From: DATLWN01 sp964422615
GTDB taxonomy: Bacteria; Pseudomonadota; Zetaproteobacteria; Mariprofundales; Mariprofundaceae
Length of the DNA: 64,000 nucleotides
Direction of reading: 5' to 3'
Assembly (NCBI GenBank): GCA_964422615.1
Contig: CAYRBJ010000008.1
Location: forward strand, 1-64,000
Part shown: positions 1-7,340 of the stretch, in pieces
Position numbering within the stretch: position 1 is the stretch's first letter
How the letters are laid out: each line of letters opens with the position of its first letter
Notes under the pieces: generated by a model
Seen by the model: the letters and a program-made list of their open reading frames with translations, nothing else
Told to the model about the DNA's origin: nothing
Databases searched by the model: none
Translations under genes and position numbers: made by a program

Positions 1-623
1 GTGCCGCGGCACGCGTGGCCGCGCAGCATTCGCAGTGCCTGGAGAACTGGATGGCAAACGTGCCGGGGCTGAAATTGGCGATGCCGTCCAACCCGGCCGA
101 TGCCAAGGGCCTGCTGAAGGCGGCGATTCGTGACAACGATCCGGTGATCTTCATCGAGAACGAGATTTGCTACGGCGACATCGCCGATGTGCCGGACGGC
201 GAGTACGTGATCCTGCTCGGCAAGGCGGACGTCAAGCGACCCGGCAAGGACGTGACATTGATATCCTACTCGCGCATGGCCAACTACGCGCTGGAGGCTG
301 CGGCCGAACTGGCCAAGCAGGGCATCGACGCCGAGGTCATCGACCTGCGCACGATCAAGCCGTTGGACGAGGCGACGGTGCTGGCCTCGATCGCCAAGAC
401 CAACCATGCCGTGATGATCGAGGAGGGTTGGCGCTTTGCCGGCATCGGCGCCGAGGTATCCGCGCGCATCATGGAAAAGGGCTTCGACGACCTGGATGCG
501 CCGGTGGCGCGCGTCAGCGGCAAGGAAGTGCCGATGCCCTATGCCGCCAACCTTGAGCGCATGGCCTTACCCAGTGTGGCCGAGATCGTCGAGGCGGCGC
601 GCGTCGTCTGCAACCGCGCCTGA
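1..623 (+). CDS. pdhB: Pyruvate dehydrogenase E1 component, beta subunit (5' truncated by the window edge)
   Basis: The thiamine-diphosphate-dependent E1 decarboxylates pyruvate and reductively acetylates the lipoyl arm of E2; the beta subunit forms half of the active site. The frame is open from base 3 and begins with AAARVAAQHSQ, a conserved stretch in the middle of E1 beta proteins, so the true start lies upstream. The transketolase C-terminal domain follows (ISYSRMANYALEAA, then DLRTIKPLDEATVLAS). The gene ends 28 bp before pdhC and is clearly cotranscribed with it. The alpha subunit should lie just left of the window. The identification is firm; only the N-terminal part is missing. Confidence 0.93.
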   Translation, partial: AAARVAAQHSQCLENWMANVPGLKLAMPSNPADAKGLLKAAIRDNDPVIFIENEICYGDIADVPDGEYVILLGKADVKRPGKDVTLISYSRMANYALEAAAELAKQGIDAEVIDLRTIKPLDEATVLASIAKTNHAVMIEEGWRFAGIGAEVSARIMEKGFDDLDAPVARVSGKEVPMPYAANLERMALPSVAEIVEAARVVCNRA

Positions 624-651
624 TCGCGTCTAAAGGTCTAAAGGGGAGAGC

Positions 652-1971
652 ATGCCGATCGATGTATACATGACCCAGCTGTCACCGACGATGACGGAGG
701 GGAAGATCGCCCGCTGGCTGAAGAAGGAGGGCGACACGCTGAGCTCCGGCGAAGTGATGGCGGAGATCGAGACGGACAAGGCGACGATGGAGATGGAGGT
801 CGTCGACGAGGGCGTGCTGCACAAGATCATCGCCCCCGAGGGAGCGGTTGTGACCGTGGGCAACCCGATCGCCGTCATCGCCGAGGAGGGCGAAGAGGTG
901 CCGGCCGACTATGCGCCCAAGGGCGGGGCCAAGCCCGCGGAACCGGCCGTCGCCGAGGCCAAAAAGCCTGAAGCCGCCGCGGCCCCTGCCCCGGCTCCGC
1001 AGCCTGCTGCGCCGCAAGCGCAAGCAAGCCCATCGTCGCCGGCGCCGGCAGCCAAGCCGGCTGGCAACGGCCGGCGCGTCAAGGCCAGCCCCCTGGCCCG
1101 CCGCCTGGCCAAGCAGAAGGGCATCAATCTGGCGGCCATCGCCGGCTCCGGTCCGGGTGGCCGCATCACGCGCTCCGACATCGACAAGGCCGCCAAGCGC
1201 GGCATCAACCTTGGTGCGGGCACAGTCGCGACCACACCGCCGCCGCTGCGCCCGCTGCCGGCCGGCCCCATGCCCTACCATGCAGACGAATACGAGACGC
1301 TCGACAACAGCATGATGCGCAAGGCCATCGCCCGGCGCCTGACCGAGTCCAAGCAGCAGGTACCGCATTTCTACCTGAACGTCGACGTGGCCATGGATCG
1401 GTTGATGGACCTGCGCGCGCAGTTGAATGAGGCTGCCGACGGCACCTTCAAGCTTTCCGTCAACGATTTCATTATCAAGGCTGTGGCCAAGGCCCTGGTC
1501 GACGTGCCGGCGGCCAACGCCTCGTGGACCGATGCGGCCACGCTGCGCCACAGGCATGCCCATATCTCGGTGGCCGTGGCCATCGAGGGCGGCCTGATCA
1601 CGCCGGTGATTCGTTTCGCCGAACAGAAGGGCATCGTCGACATCTCGAACGAGGTCAAGGATCTGGCCGGGCGCGCCCGCGAGGGGAGCCTGAAGCCGGA
1701 GGAGTACACCGGCGGTACCTTCTCGATCTCGAATCTTGGCATGTACGGCATCAAGCATTTTGAGGCCATCGTCAACCCGCCGGAGGGGGCGATCCTGGCC
1801 GTCGGCGCGACCGAGGCGCGGGCCGTCGTCGAGAACGGCGAGATTGTGGCGAGGCAGATGATGAGTCTGGCGCTGTCCTGCGACCATCGGGTGGTCGACG
1901 GTGCCGTCGGTGCCGAGTTCCTGGCCGCCCTGAAGAAGCATATCGAGGCGCCTGCGAGCGTGCTGATCTAG
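652..1971 (+). CDS. pdhC: Pyruvate dehydrogenase E2, dihydrolipoamide acetyltransferase
   Basis: E2 core transferring the acetyl group from lipoyl lysine to CoA. Of 439 residues, 1-80 are a single lipoyl domain with the lipoylated lysine in ETDKATM (K43). An Ala/Pro-rich swinging linker covers about 95-140, and a peripheral-subunit-binding domain about 143-180 (VKASPLARRLA to GGRITRSDI). The catalytic domain ends in SCDHRVVDG, giving catalytic H412 and D416. The start is ATG with GGGGAG a few bases upstream. The first 260 bases are almost identical to the start of lpdA downstream, which suggests recent exchange between the two lipoyl-domain segments. Confidence 0.97.
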   Translation: MPIDVYMTQLSPTMTEGKIARWLKKEGDTLSSGEVMAEIETDKATMEMEVVDEGVLHKIIAPEGAVVTVGNPIAVIAEEGEEVPADYAPKGGAKPAEPAVAEAKKPEAAAAPAPAPQPAAPQAQASPSSPAPAAKPAGNGRRVKASPLARRLAKQKGINLAAIAGSGPGGRITRSDIDKAAKRGINLGAGTVATTPPPLRPLPAGPMPYHADEYETLDNSMMRKAIARRLTESKQQVPHFYLNVDVAMDRLMDLRAQLNEAADGTFKLSVNDFIIKAVAKALVDVPAANASWTDAATLRHRHAHISVAVAIEGGLITPVIRFAEQKGIVDISNEVKDLAGRAREGSLKPEEYTGGTFSISNLGMYGIKHFEAIVNPPEGAILAVGATEARAVVENGEIVARQMMSLALSCDHRVVDGAVGAEFLAALKKHIEAPASVLI

Positions 1972-2047
1972 GCCGGGCGCCGCGCGAACACAACGATCAA
2001 GGCCGGGGGCAGGAAGCCCCGAGGCCGCATCTAAGGAAGAGACACCT

Positions 2048-3868
2048 ATGCCGATAGACGTATTCATGACGCAGCTGTCGCCGACGATGACGGAGGGGAA
2101 GATCGCCCGCTGGCTGAAGAAGGAGGGTGACACGCTGAGCTCCGGCGAGGTGATGGCGGAGATCGAGACGGACAAGGCGACGATGGAGATGGAGGTCGTC
2201 GACGAGGGCGTGCTGCACAAGATCATCGCCCCCGAGGGAGCGGTTGTGACTGTGGGCAACCCGATCGCCGTCATCGCCGAGGAGGGCGAGGAGGTGCCGG
2301 CCGACTACATGCCGGAGGGCGCCGGCGAGCAGCCCGAGGAGGCCCCTATCGTCGAGGCCACCGCCGCCGTGGCCACGCCCGAGCAGGTGGCCGAGGCACT
2401 GGCCGGTGCCCAGCATGCAGCCGAGGAACACGATGAGCATGAACTCAAGCTGAAGCCGGCCGGCGTGTTCAACGAGAACGGCGAGTACGACGTGGTGATC
2501 GTCGGAGCCGGCCCTGGCGGCTACGTGGCGGCGATCCGCGCCGCGCAGCTGGGCCTGAAGATCGCCTGCATCGAGTCCACGCACCTGGGCGGCATCTGCC
2601 TGAACTGGGGCTGCATTCCGACCAAGGCGCTGCTGCGCACGGCCGAGCTGATCAATGTCGTCGAGCATCACGGCGAGGAGCTGGGCCTCGGGATCAGCAA
2701 GACCAAGCCGAACCTCGACGCCGCCATCGGCCGCTCGCGTCAGATTGCCGACAAACTGTCCGGCGGTATCGGCTTTTTGTTCAAGAAGAACAAGGTCACC
2801 TCCATCGAGGGCTATGCCAGGTTTGCTGCTGATAACAAGCTGATGGTCGAAACCAAGGACGGCGACAAACAGATCACGGCCAAACACGTCATTGTCGCCA
2901 CCGGCGCGCGTGCCCGCGCCTTCCCCGGCATGGAGGTCGACGGCGAGGTGGTGATCACCTACAAGAAGGCGCTGTCGATGCAGAAATTGCCGAAGAGGCT
3001 GGTGGTCATCGGCAGTGGCGCCATCGGCATGGAGTTCGCCTACTTCTACAACGCCATGGGTTCCGAGGTGACGGTGCTGGAGGCGGCCGAGCAGATCCTG
3101 CCGCTGGAGGATCACGAGATCGCCAAGGTGGTGGAGCGAAGCTTCAAGAAGAACGGCATCAAGGTCGTCACCGGCGCCATGGTCAAGTCGGCCAAGAAGG
3201 TGCGCACCAAGGGCGTGGTCGAGTACGAATCAAAAGGCAAATCCGAGAAGCTCGAGGGCGATTGCGTGCTGGTGGCCGTCGGCGTGGTCGGCAACACCGA
3301 GGATATCGGTGCTGAGCACACGTTGATGCGCATCGAGCGCAACACCATCGCTGTCGACGACTGGTACCGTACCGACCATCCGGGTGTGTATGCCATCGGC
3401 GACGTCATCGGCGCCCCGGCGCTGGCGCATGTGGCCAGCCACGAGGGCATCGTCTGTGTGGAGGCCATCGCCGGTCTGAATCCGCACAAGGTGAACTATG
3501 GGAACGTTCCGGGCTGCACCTACTGCCAGCCGCAGGTCGGCTCCTGCGGCAAGACCGAGAAGCAGTGCCAGGAGGAAGGCATCCCGGTGAAGATCGGGCG
3601 CATGCCCTACGCCCCGAACGGCAAGGCCATGGGTCTGGCCGAGACCGAGGGCATGGTCAAGACGATCTTCCACGCCGAAACGGGCGAACTGTTGGGCGCG
3701 CACATCGTCGGCGCCGAGGCCACGGAGCTGATCGTGCCACTGGGCCTGGCGCGTACGCTGGAAACGACAGAGGCGGAGCTGGCGCATCACATGTTCCCGC
3801 ACCCGACGCTGTCCGAGATGATCCACGAATCGGTGCTCGATTCCGAAGGCATCGCCATCCACATCTGA
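2048..3868 (+). CDS. lpdA: Dihydrolipoamide dehydrogenase (E3) with N-terminal lipoyl domain
   Basis: Flavoprotein that reoxidises the dihydrolipoyl group and reduces NAD+. The protein has 606 residues, longer than a plain E3 (about 470), because residues 1-80 are an extra lipoyl domain (lipoyl K43) followed by an acidic Ala-rich linker to about 140. The E3 part has the FAD fingerprint VIVGAGPGG near 150, the redox-active disulfide C184/C189 in GGICLNWGCIP, an NAD-binding GSGAIGMEFA segment, and the C-terminal His/Glu pair in FPHPTLSE (H585, E590). Lipoyl-E3 fusions are known in several proteobacterial pyruvate dehydrogenases. Preceded by AAGGAAGAG and followed at once by a terminator. Confidence 0.96.
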   Translation: MPIDVFMTQLSPTMTEGKIARWLKKEGDTLSSGEVMAEIETDKATMEMEVVDEGVLHKIIAPEGAVVTVGNPIAVIAEEGEEVPADYMPEGAGEQPEEAPIVEATAAVATPEQVAEALAGAQHAAEEHDEHELKLKPAGVFNENGEYDVVIVGAGPGGYVAAIRAAQLGLKIACIESTHLGGICLNWGCIPTKALLRTAELINVVEHHGEELGLGISKTKPNLDAAIGRSRQIADKLSGGIGFLFKKNKVTSIEGYARFAADNKLMVETKDGDKQITAKHVIVATGARARAFPGMEVDGEVVITYKKALSMQKLPKRLVVIGSGAIGMEFAYFYNAMGSEVTVLEAAEQILPLEDHEIAKVVERSFKKNGIKVVTGAMVKSAKKVRTKGVVEYESKGKSEKLEGDCVLVAVGVVGNTEDIGAEHTLMRIERNTIAVDDWYRTDHPGVYAIGDVIGAPALAHVASHEGIVCVEAIAGLNPHKVNYGNVPGCTYCQPQVGSCGKTEKQCQEEGIPVKIGRMPYAPNGKAMGLAETEGMVKTIFHAETGELLGAHIVGAEATELIVPLGLARTLETTEAELAHHMFPHPTLSEMIHESVLDSEGIAIHI

Positions 3869-3870
3869 CG

Positions 3871-3901
3871 ACAAAGGCTCCTTCGGGAGCCTTTGTTTTT
3901 T
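3871..3901 (+). terminator. Rho-independent terminator of the pdh operon
   Basis: A perfect 11-bp stem ACAAAGGCTCC / GGAGCCTTTGT encloses a TTCG tetraloop and is followed by a T run. It begins two bases after the lpdA stop codon. Confidence 0.93.
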
Positions 3902-3929
3902 CTAATGGCCGAACGTCTACATTCGGCCC

Positions 3930-4097
3930 AGGCTGTGTAAAAACGGGAATTAAATTTCAGGCGTGGGAATTTCCATGAAAAACATGGCAATATCCAATGG
4001 TGTTGTGGTGTGAACCAATATCAACATCCTCGTGTTAAGCCTAATTGTGGTGCTTCGTCCCTGGGCATAAGGAAATATCCGAGTTTTTACACAGCCT
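3930..4097. mobile_element. MITE-like element bounded by 15-bp perfect inverted repeats
   Basis: AGGCTGTGTAAAAAC at 3930-3944 is exactly inverted at 4083-4097 (GTTTTTACACAGCCT). The 168-bp unit has no open reading frame of note and is A+T-richer than the flanks. Outside the repeats, GCC-C-AGG versus GCC-G-AGG extends the symmetry with one mismatch. The size and the GTGTAAAAAC-like tips resemble non-autonomous insertion-sequence derivatives. I see no convincing target-site duplication and no transposase, so this is an inference from symmetry and size. Confidence 0.5.
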
Positions 4098-4102
4098 CGG
4101 CT

Positions 4103-4132
4103 AAAATCGGATATTCGTAGATATCCGATTTT
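4103..4132. promoter_or_regulatory. Perfect 12-bp palindrome upstream of the metal regulator
   Basis: AAAATCGGATAT (4103-4114) pairs perfectly with ATATCCGATTTT (4121-4132) around a 6-base loop. It lies between the MITE-like element and the CsoR/RcnR-family gene. It could terminate leftward transcription, act as an upstream operator, or be part of the mobile element. Its function is not resolved. Confidence 0.4.
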
Positions 4133-4166
4133 GGATTATTGCGGTTTGATGACCGCTTCCTATATC

Positions 4167-4190
4167 TTATCCCCCCCAGGGGGATATAAG
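4167..4190 (+). promoter_or_regulatory. Likely CsoR/RcnR-family operator overlapping the ribosome-binding site
   Basis: Just upstream of the repressor ATG, a C7 tract and a G5 tract form an A/T-flanked dyad: CTTAT-CCCCC then GGGGG-ATATAAG. CsoR/RcnR/DmeR-type repressors are known to bind such A/T-flanked C-tract/G-tract dyads. The GGGGGA half is also the best Shine-Dalgarno for the ATG at 4193. TATATC at 4161-4166 could be the -10 box with TTGCGG (4139-4144) as -35, which would place the operator at the transcription start. Assignment is by motif and position. Confidence 0.65.
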
Positions 4191-4192
4191 TC

Positions 4193-4462
4193 ATGTCAAT
4201 ACACAGCTCACACCCCGATATCATCAAGCGACTGAAACGCGCCGAAGGGCATCTAAAGGCCACTGTTGCCATGTTGGAGGAAGGACGTGGATGCCTGGAT
4301 ATCGTACAGCAACTCCAGGCTGTCGAAAGCGCCATCAGTAAGGCGAAGAAAACCCTGGCTCATGATCACATCGACCACTGTCTGGAACATGCAGTGCGCG
4401 AAGGAAACCAGAGCGCGGATGAGGTCATCCATGAGTTTAAGGAGATCACCAAATACCTATGA
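4193..4462 (+). CDS. CsoR/RcnR (DmeR-like) family nickel/cobalt-sensing repressor
   Basis: An 89-residue all-helical metal-sensitive repressor of the DUF156 family. It has the family core (RLKRAEGHLKA near the N terminus, then GRGCLDIVQQL). Candidate ligands are H4 or H7 near the N terminus, C34, H59 and C63 (HDHIDHC). The C34/H59/C63 spacing is that of the Cys-His-Cys set of CsoR and InrS, whereas E. coli RcnR has His at the last position. Its stop overlaps the exporter start as ATGA, so the two are translationally coupled and the effector is most likely Ni(II) or Co(II). A G-tract operator sits at its start. It probably represses its own operon until metal binds. Confidence 0.85.
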   Translation: MSIHSSHPDIIKRLKRAEGHLKATVAMLEEGRGCLDIVQQLQAVESAISKAKKTLAHDHIDHCLEHAVREGNQSADEVIHEFKEITKYL

Positions 4463-5330
4463 GCAATGCCCATGATCTCGTAAGCATGCTTCAGCATGGT
4501 ACGGTCAATCTGTGGCTGTTCATCCCGAGTGCCATCCTGCTGGGTGCTTTGCACGGCATGGAGCCAGGACATTCCAAGACGATGATGGCCGCGTTCATTA
4601 TCGCCGTACGCGGCACCGTCACCCAGGCTGCTTTGCTGGGCCTGTCAGCCACAGTCTCACATACTGCTGTTGTATGGGTTATCGCCCTTGGCGGCCTGTA
4701 TTTTGGACAGCACTGGAATGTCGAGACTAGCGAACCATATCTACAGGTAGCATCGGCGGTACTTATCATCGGAATAGCTATCTGGATGATCTNNNNNNNN
4801 NNNNNNNNNNNNNNNNNNNNNNNNNNNNNNNNNNNNNNNNNNNNNNNNNNNNNNNNNNNNNNNNNNNNNNNNNNNNNNNNNNNNNNNNNNNNCACGACCA
4901 TCATCACCATGCGATCTCGGACTACGAGGGTCTGGACGTGTCGGCACCCGGCTACCAGGACCCGCACGAAATGGCCCATGCCAACGACATCCGCCGCCGC
5001 TTTGCCAACAAGGATGTGACGACTGGGCAGATCGTCATGTTCGGTCTGACTGGGGGGCTTATCCCGTGCCCAGCCACGATCACCGTGCTGCTGCTTTGCC
5101 TGCAGCTAAAAAAGATCGCGTTGGGTGCCACGTTGGTGCTGTGCTTCAGCATCGGATTGGCGATGACGATGGTTTCGACCGGTGTTCTTGCAGCGATGAG
5201 CATCAAGCATGTCTCTAAACGATGGAGCGGGTTCGGCGAATTCGTTCGCTACGCTCCCTATGCTTCTGGCACGGTTATTTTGGTTGTCGGTTTCTATGTG
5301 GGCTATCTGGGGCTGAATCAATTGCTTTGA
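4459..5330 (+). CDS. rcnA: Nickel/cobalt efflux protein RcnA, interrupted by an assembly gap
   Basis: Inner-membrane exporter of the NiCoT/RcnA family. The 5' part (4459-4792) matches the RcnA N terminus: FIPSAILLGALHGMEPGHSK, then MMAAFIIAVRG and a helix ending at IWMI. The 3' part, in a frame open from the gap edge at 4893, starts with HDHHHH and continues with HANDIRRRF, LTGGLIPCPATITVLL and KRWSGF, all RcnA hallmarks. The 100-N gap falls in the cytoplasmic His-rich loop. The two parts are in different frames as written, which only shows that the true gap is not 100 bases. E. coli RcnA has about 274 residues; 111 plus 145 are visible here. Confidence 0.9.
4793..4892. other. Assembly gap (100 N)
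   Basis: Exactly 100 unknown bases, the conventional size for a gap of unknown length. It lies in the His-codon-rich repeat of rcnA, where repetitive CAC/CAT codons are a plausible cause of the break. Confidence 0.99.
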
Positions 5331-5520
5331 TTGAGCTCTCCGAACGGCCAATTTCGGACGCTCATGATTTGTCTACAATGACGATGCTAATTCGCCACGC
5401 GCTGTGCCGGTGGCTTTGGGAGGCCTTGATCGTGTTCAAGGCATCGATCGGGGTGCCATTGTGGCCGTTCATCGTTTTTGTCATCGAAAAGCCGCAGCCT
5501 AGCTGTTCGAAGGGATCAAT
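5331..5520. other. Intergenic stretch with a possible promoter and a doubtful 48-codon frame
   Basis: TACAAT at 5374-5379 is a good -10 box for the downstream cysteine-rich gene, with only a poor -35. A 48-codon frame (5378-5524; ends ...EKPQPSCSKGSI) has one hydrophobic stretch and overlaps the next start as ATGA. It has no Shine-Dalgarno and its ATG overlaps the -10 box, so I do not call it a gene. Confidence 0.3.
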
Positions 5521-5739
5521 ATGACGAAAGCCATTATCACCGAATCGACGCTTACCTGCCCGGAATGCGGCCACCGCAAGCGGGAGACCATGCCGACGAA
5601 TGCATGCCAATGGTTCTATGAATGCGAGGCCTGCCATACCATGCTCAAGCCCAAGCCGGGCGACTGTTGCGTTTACTGCTCCTACGGAGACGTCCCATGC
5701 CCGCCGGTACAGCAGGGCGACACCTGCTGTGAACGATAA
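5521..5739 (+). CDS. GDCCVxC-motif small cysteine-rich protein
   Basis: This 72-residue protein has 10 cysteines: a zinc-ribbon-like CPEC (13-16) and CEAC (35-38), then GDCCVYCSYG (47-56) and a CC pair near the end. The motif defines a family listed in databases as GDCCVxC domain-containing (seleno)protein; members occur near heavy-metal genes and some have selenocysteine in the motif. All positions here are Cys and no in-frame TGA occurs. AAGGGA lies 5 bp before the ATG. The biochemical role is unknown; binding of a soft metal or zinc is the obvious inference. It follows the nickel/cobalt operon on the same strand. Confidence 0.8.
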   Translation: MTKAIITESTLTCPECGHRKRETMPTNACQWFYECEACHTMLKPKPGDCCVYCSYGDVPCPPVQQGDTCCER

Positions 5740-5886
5740 AAATGAATGACCGCTTTCGGCAGCCGTCTCAAGCGGTCGATTGGGGGCGATAAAAACGCCG
5801 AAATAGAGCGAAATGTGGGAGACTGCGCCCTTCGCGGCTCGGCTAAGCCGAGGGCGCGGTGAGGTTGATAAGCTCCGATAGCTCCG

Positions 5887-6042
5887 GAAGGTATCGAATT
5901 GTTGGGCCCCAGGCGCGATCGTATCCCACGGCGCCTTCGAGTTGGTGCAGATGTGCACGGCGATTTCCAGCGGTTCCGAGTCATCCAGCGAGCCTGCGGT
6001 CACCCAGACATAGGACCTGTCTCTGAACGGGCTGGGCACCAC
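5887..6042 (-). pseudogene. Remnant of a GFA-family (glutathione-dependent formaldehyde-activating-like) gene
   Basis: The minus strand encodes DRSYVWVTAGSLDD, then ICTNSKAPWDTIAPGAQQFDTF. This matches the C-terminal end of GFA/CENP-V-fold proteins (V-x-AGSLDD, then SKAPW and a QF near the end). No upstream zinc-binding part is present: the frame hits a stop a few codons before 6042, and the cytochrome gene ends at 6060. Downstream of the QFDTF end the frame runs into unrelated sequence. So only a 3' fragment survives, truncated at its 5' side. Identification rests on motif memory. Confidence 0.5.
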
Positions 6043-6059
6043 CGAGCATCATCATGCCC

Positions 6060-6602
6060 CTATTGTTTGGATTGTGGTGGCCATGCCTTCACTTTCTGCC
6101 AGGCCTGCAGGGCGTCCGGTGGCAGCTTGTTCATATGTTTCAGGAAAAGGGCAAGCGTCCAGATTTGCTTATCATTGAGCTTATTCTTCCATGAAGGCAT
6201 GCCAGTCAGGCGGATACCATGTTTGATCTTCCAGAATGAATATCCTTCAGGATCGTCTTCAACCCCGTCGGTTGCCAATTGGGGCGGTTTTGGATATTCG
6301 CCTTTCGCGATAGGAGACGCCGAGGCCTTCCCTTTTGCGTCGCCATGGCAAACCACGCAGTATTTCGCGAAAAGATGAACGCCTTGAATAAGGTTCTGAT
6401 CCGTCAACGCTACCGGGTCCTGTTCCTTGGGAGCATCCCGTTGCAAGGTCGCGTCCAATGAGGTTCCCGCCATCCACAGCTCCAGACTGCTGGGTTTACC
6501 ATCGGCATTGGCTGGGATCAGTCCGCTTTTCAATAAAAAATATCCACCACCCAGACCAACGATCATGATCAACAAGGCTCCTGTAACAATACCTTTGAAC
6601 AT
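6060..6602 (-). CDS. Membrane-anchored monohaem cytochrome c
   Basis: A 180-residue protein with one N-terminal transmembrane helix (about 4-24, uncleaved signal anchor), a periplasmic linker and one class I cytochrome c domain. The haem site is CVVCH (82-86) and the likely axial ligand is M135 in TGMPSW. It should carry electrons at the periplasmic face of the inner membrane, for instance to a terminal oxidase or from a periplasmic donor. AGGAG precedes the ATG. It stands alone, transcribed leftward towards the GFA relic. The specific partner cannot be deduced. Confidence 0.88.
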   Translation of the reverse strand: MFKGIVTGALLIMIVGLGGGYFLLKSGLIPANADGKPSSLELWMAGTSLDATLQRDAPKEQDPVALTDQNLIQGVHLFAKYCVVCHGDAKGKASASPIAKGEYPKPPQLATDGVEDDPEGYSFWKIKHGIRLTGMPSWKNKLNDKQIWTLALFLKHMNKLPPDALQAWQKVKAWPPQSKQ

Positions 6603-7030
6603 AATGATCTCCTACACATGGACTCAGCATGCCCGTATTTTAAATCTCGTACGGCCATCATTGCCGTAAAATCAATCCATTGATAACCACAGTATCCTGC
6701 CCGAACGCTCCGGTTTTGAATGTGATCTAACCAGGGGGAAGTTTACACCTGTCCGAGGCGGAGTTGATGCACCGCATGTTCCCGCATCAGATGCCAAGTT
6801 CACCGAATGGCGTGATACGGCCGAAAGCAGACGCTCAGATGTGAATATAATTACACTAGTAACGGTAATATTTACTCCTTACACATCTCCAAAAGCGTTC
6901 GAATAATAGGGATATGAACATGATCCGATTTTGTGATCAAAGAAGCCCTAAGTTTTGCCGGGGCTGCCTTTTTATTCATACATAATTTTCCCCAAAGGGA
7001 TTTGAAAGAGAGTATAAATAGGAGTCAATC
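6603..7030. other. 428-bp intergenic region between two divergent genes
   Basis: No credible gene is visible. It should hold promoters for the leftward cytochrome and the rightward membrane peptide. At 6755-6787 a 33-base stretch matches lpdA (3770-3802) at about 27 positions and encodes EAELMHRMFPH in the same phase, so it may be a shred of a flavoprotein-disulfide reductase gene. AGCCC/GGGCT at about 6945-6967 forms a weak hairpin followed by GCCTTTTT. The segment is conspicuously A+T-rich near 6840-6920. Confidence 0.4.
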
Positions 7031-7126
7031 ATGTATGTTGAATACGCCCTGTTTTTTGGTGTGATCGCTGCCGTATTTGTTGCTTTTTTCGTGGCCGCGA
7101 ACAAAGCAACCAAGAGAAAAACCTAA
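7031..7126 (+). CDS. 31-residue single-helix membrane peptide
   Basis: A short frame encoding MYVEYALFFGVIAAVFVAF, then FVAANKATKRKT. One hydrophobic helix of about 19 residues is followed by a basic tail, which suggests N-out/C-in topology. TAGGAG lies 6 bp before the ATG, so translation is credible. It resembles small accessory subunits of respiratory complexes in size and build, but I recognise no family. It sits between an anchored cytochrome c and an exported phosphoesterase. Two more peptides of this type occur near 52.2-52.4 kb. Confidence 0.55.
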   Translation: MYVEYALFFGVIAAVFVAFFVAANKATKRKT

Positions 7127-7287
7127 GAAAGCACCTGCGCTATTACATAGTCTTGGCCATAACCGGACATCCAGGCACGTAATAGTTTTGGGATCATCTT
7201 ATTGATTTCAGGCGGCAACTGGATCAAACGCATATCCGTTTTGGCCAGGTCTGACATGACCAGCAGTGGCCATGAACGGCCATCCAT
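7123..7287 (-). other. Possible 54-codon open frame downstream of the phosphoesterase
   Basis: Reads MDGRSWPLLVMSDLAKTDMR and ends ...SGYGQDYVIAQVLS. The composition is protein-like and the frame stays open upstream (ACYYINVRTGRTV). No Shine-Dalgarno is visible, and it runs antisense to the end of the membrane peptide. It may be the tail of a decayed gene. Confidence 0.2.
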
Positions 7288-7340
7288 TGAAATCACTGTT
7301 CGCCCTGTCCGAACATTGATGTAGTAACATGCCCCCGGAA

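Noticed and set aside
682..2274. Long minus-strand frame of 530 codons antisense to pdhC
   Set aside because: A G+C-rich shadow of pdhC; the composition is Arg/His/Gly-rich and resembles no protein, and it has no ribosome-binding site.
5378..5524. 48-codon frame overlapping the GDCCVxC start
   Set aside because: No ribosome-binding site, its ATG overlaps a good -10 box, and no recognisable features beyond one hydrophobic stretch.
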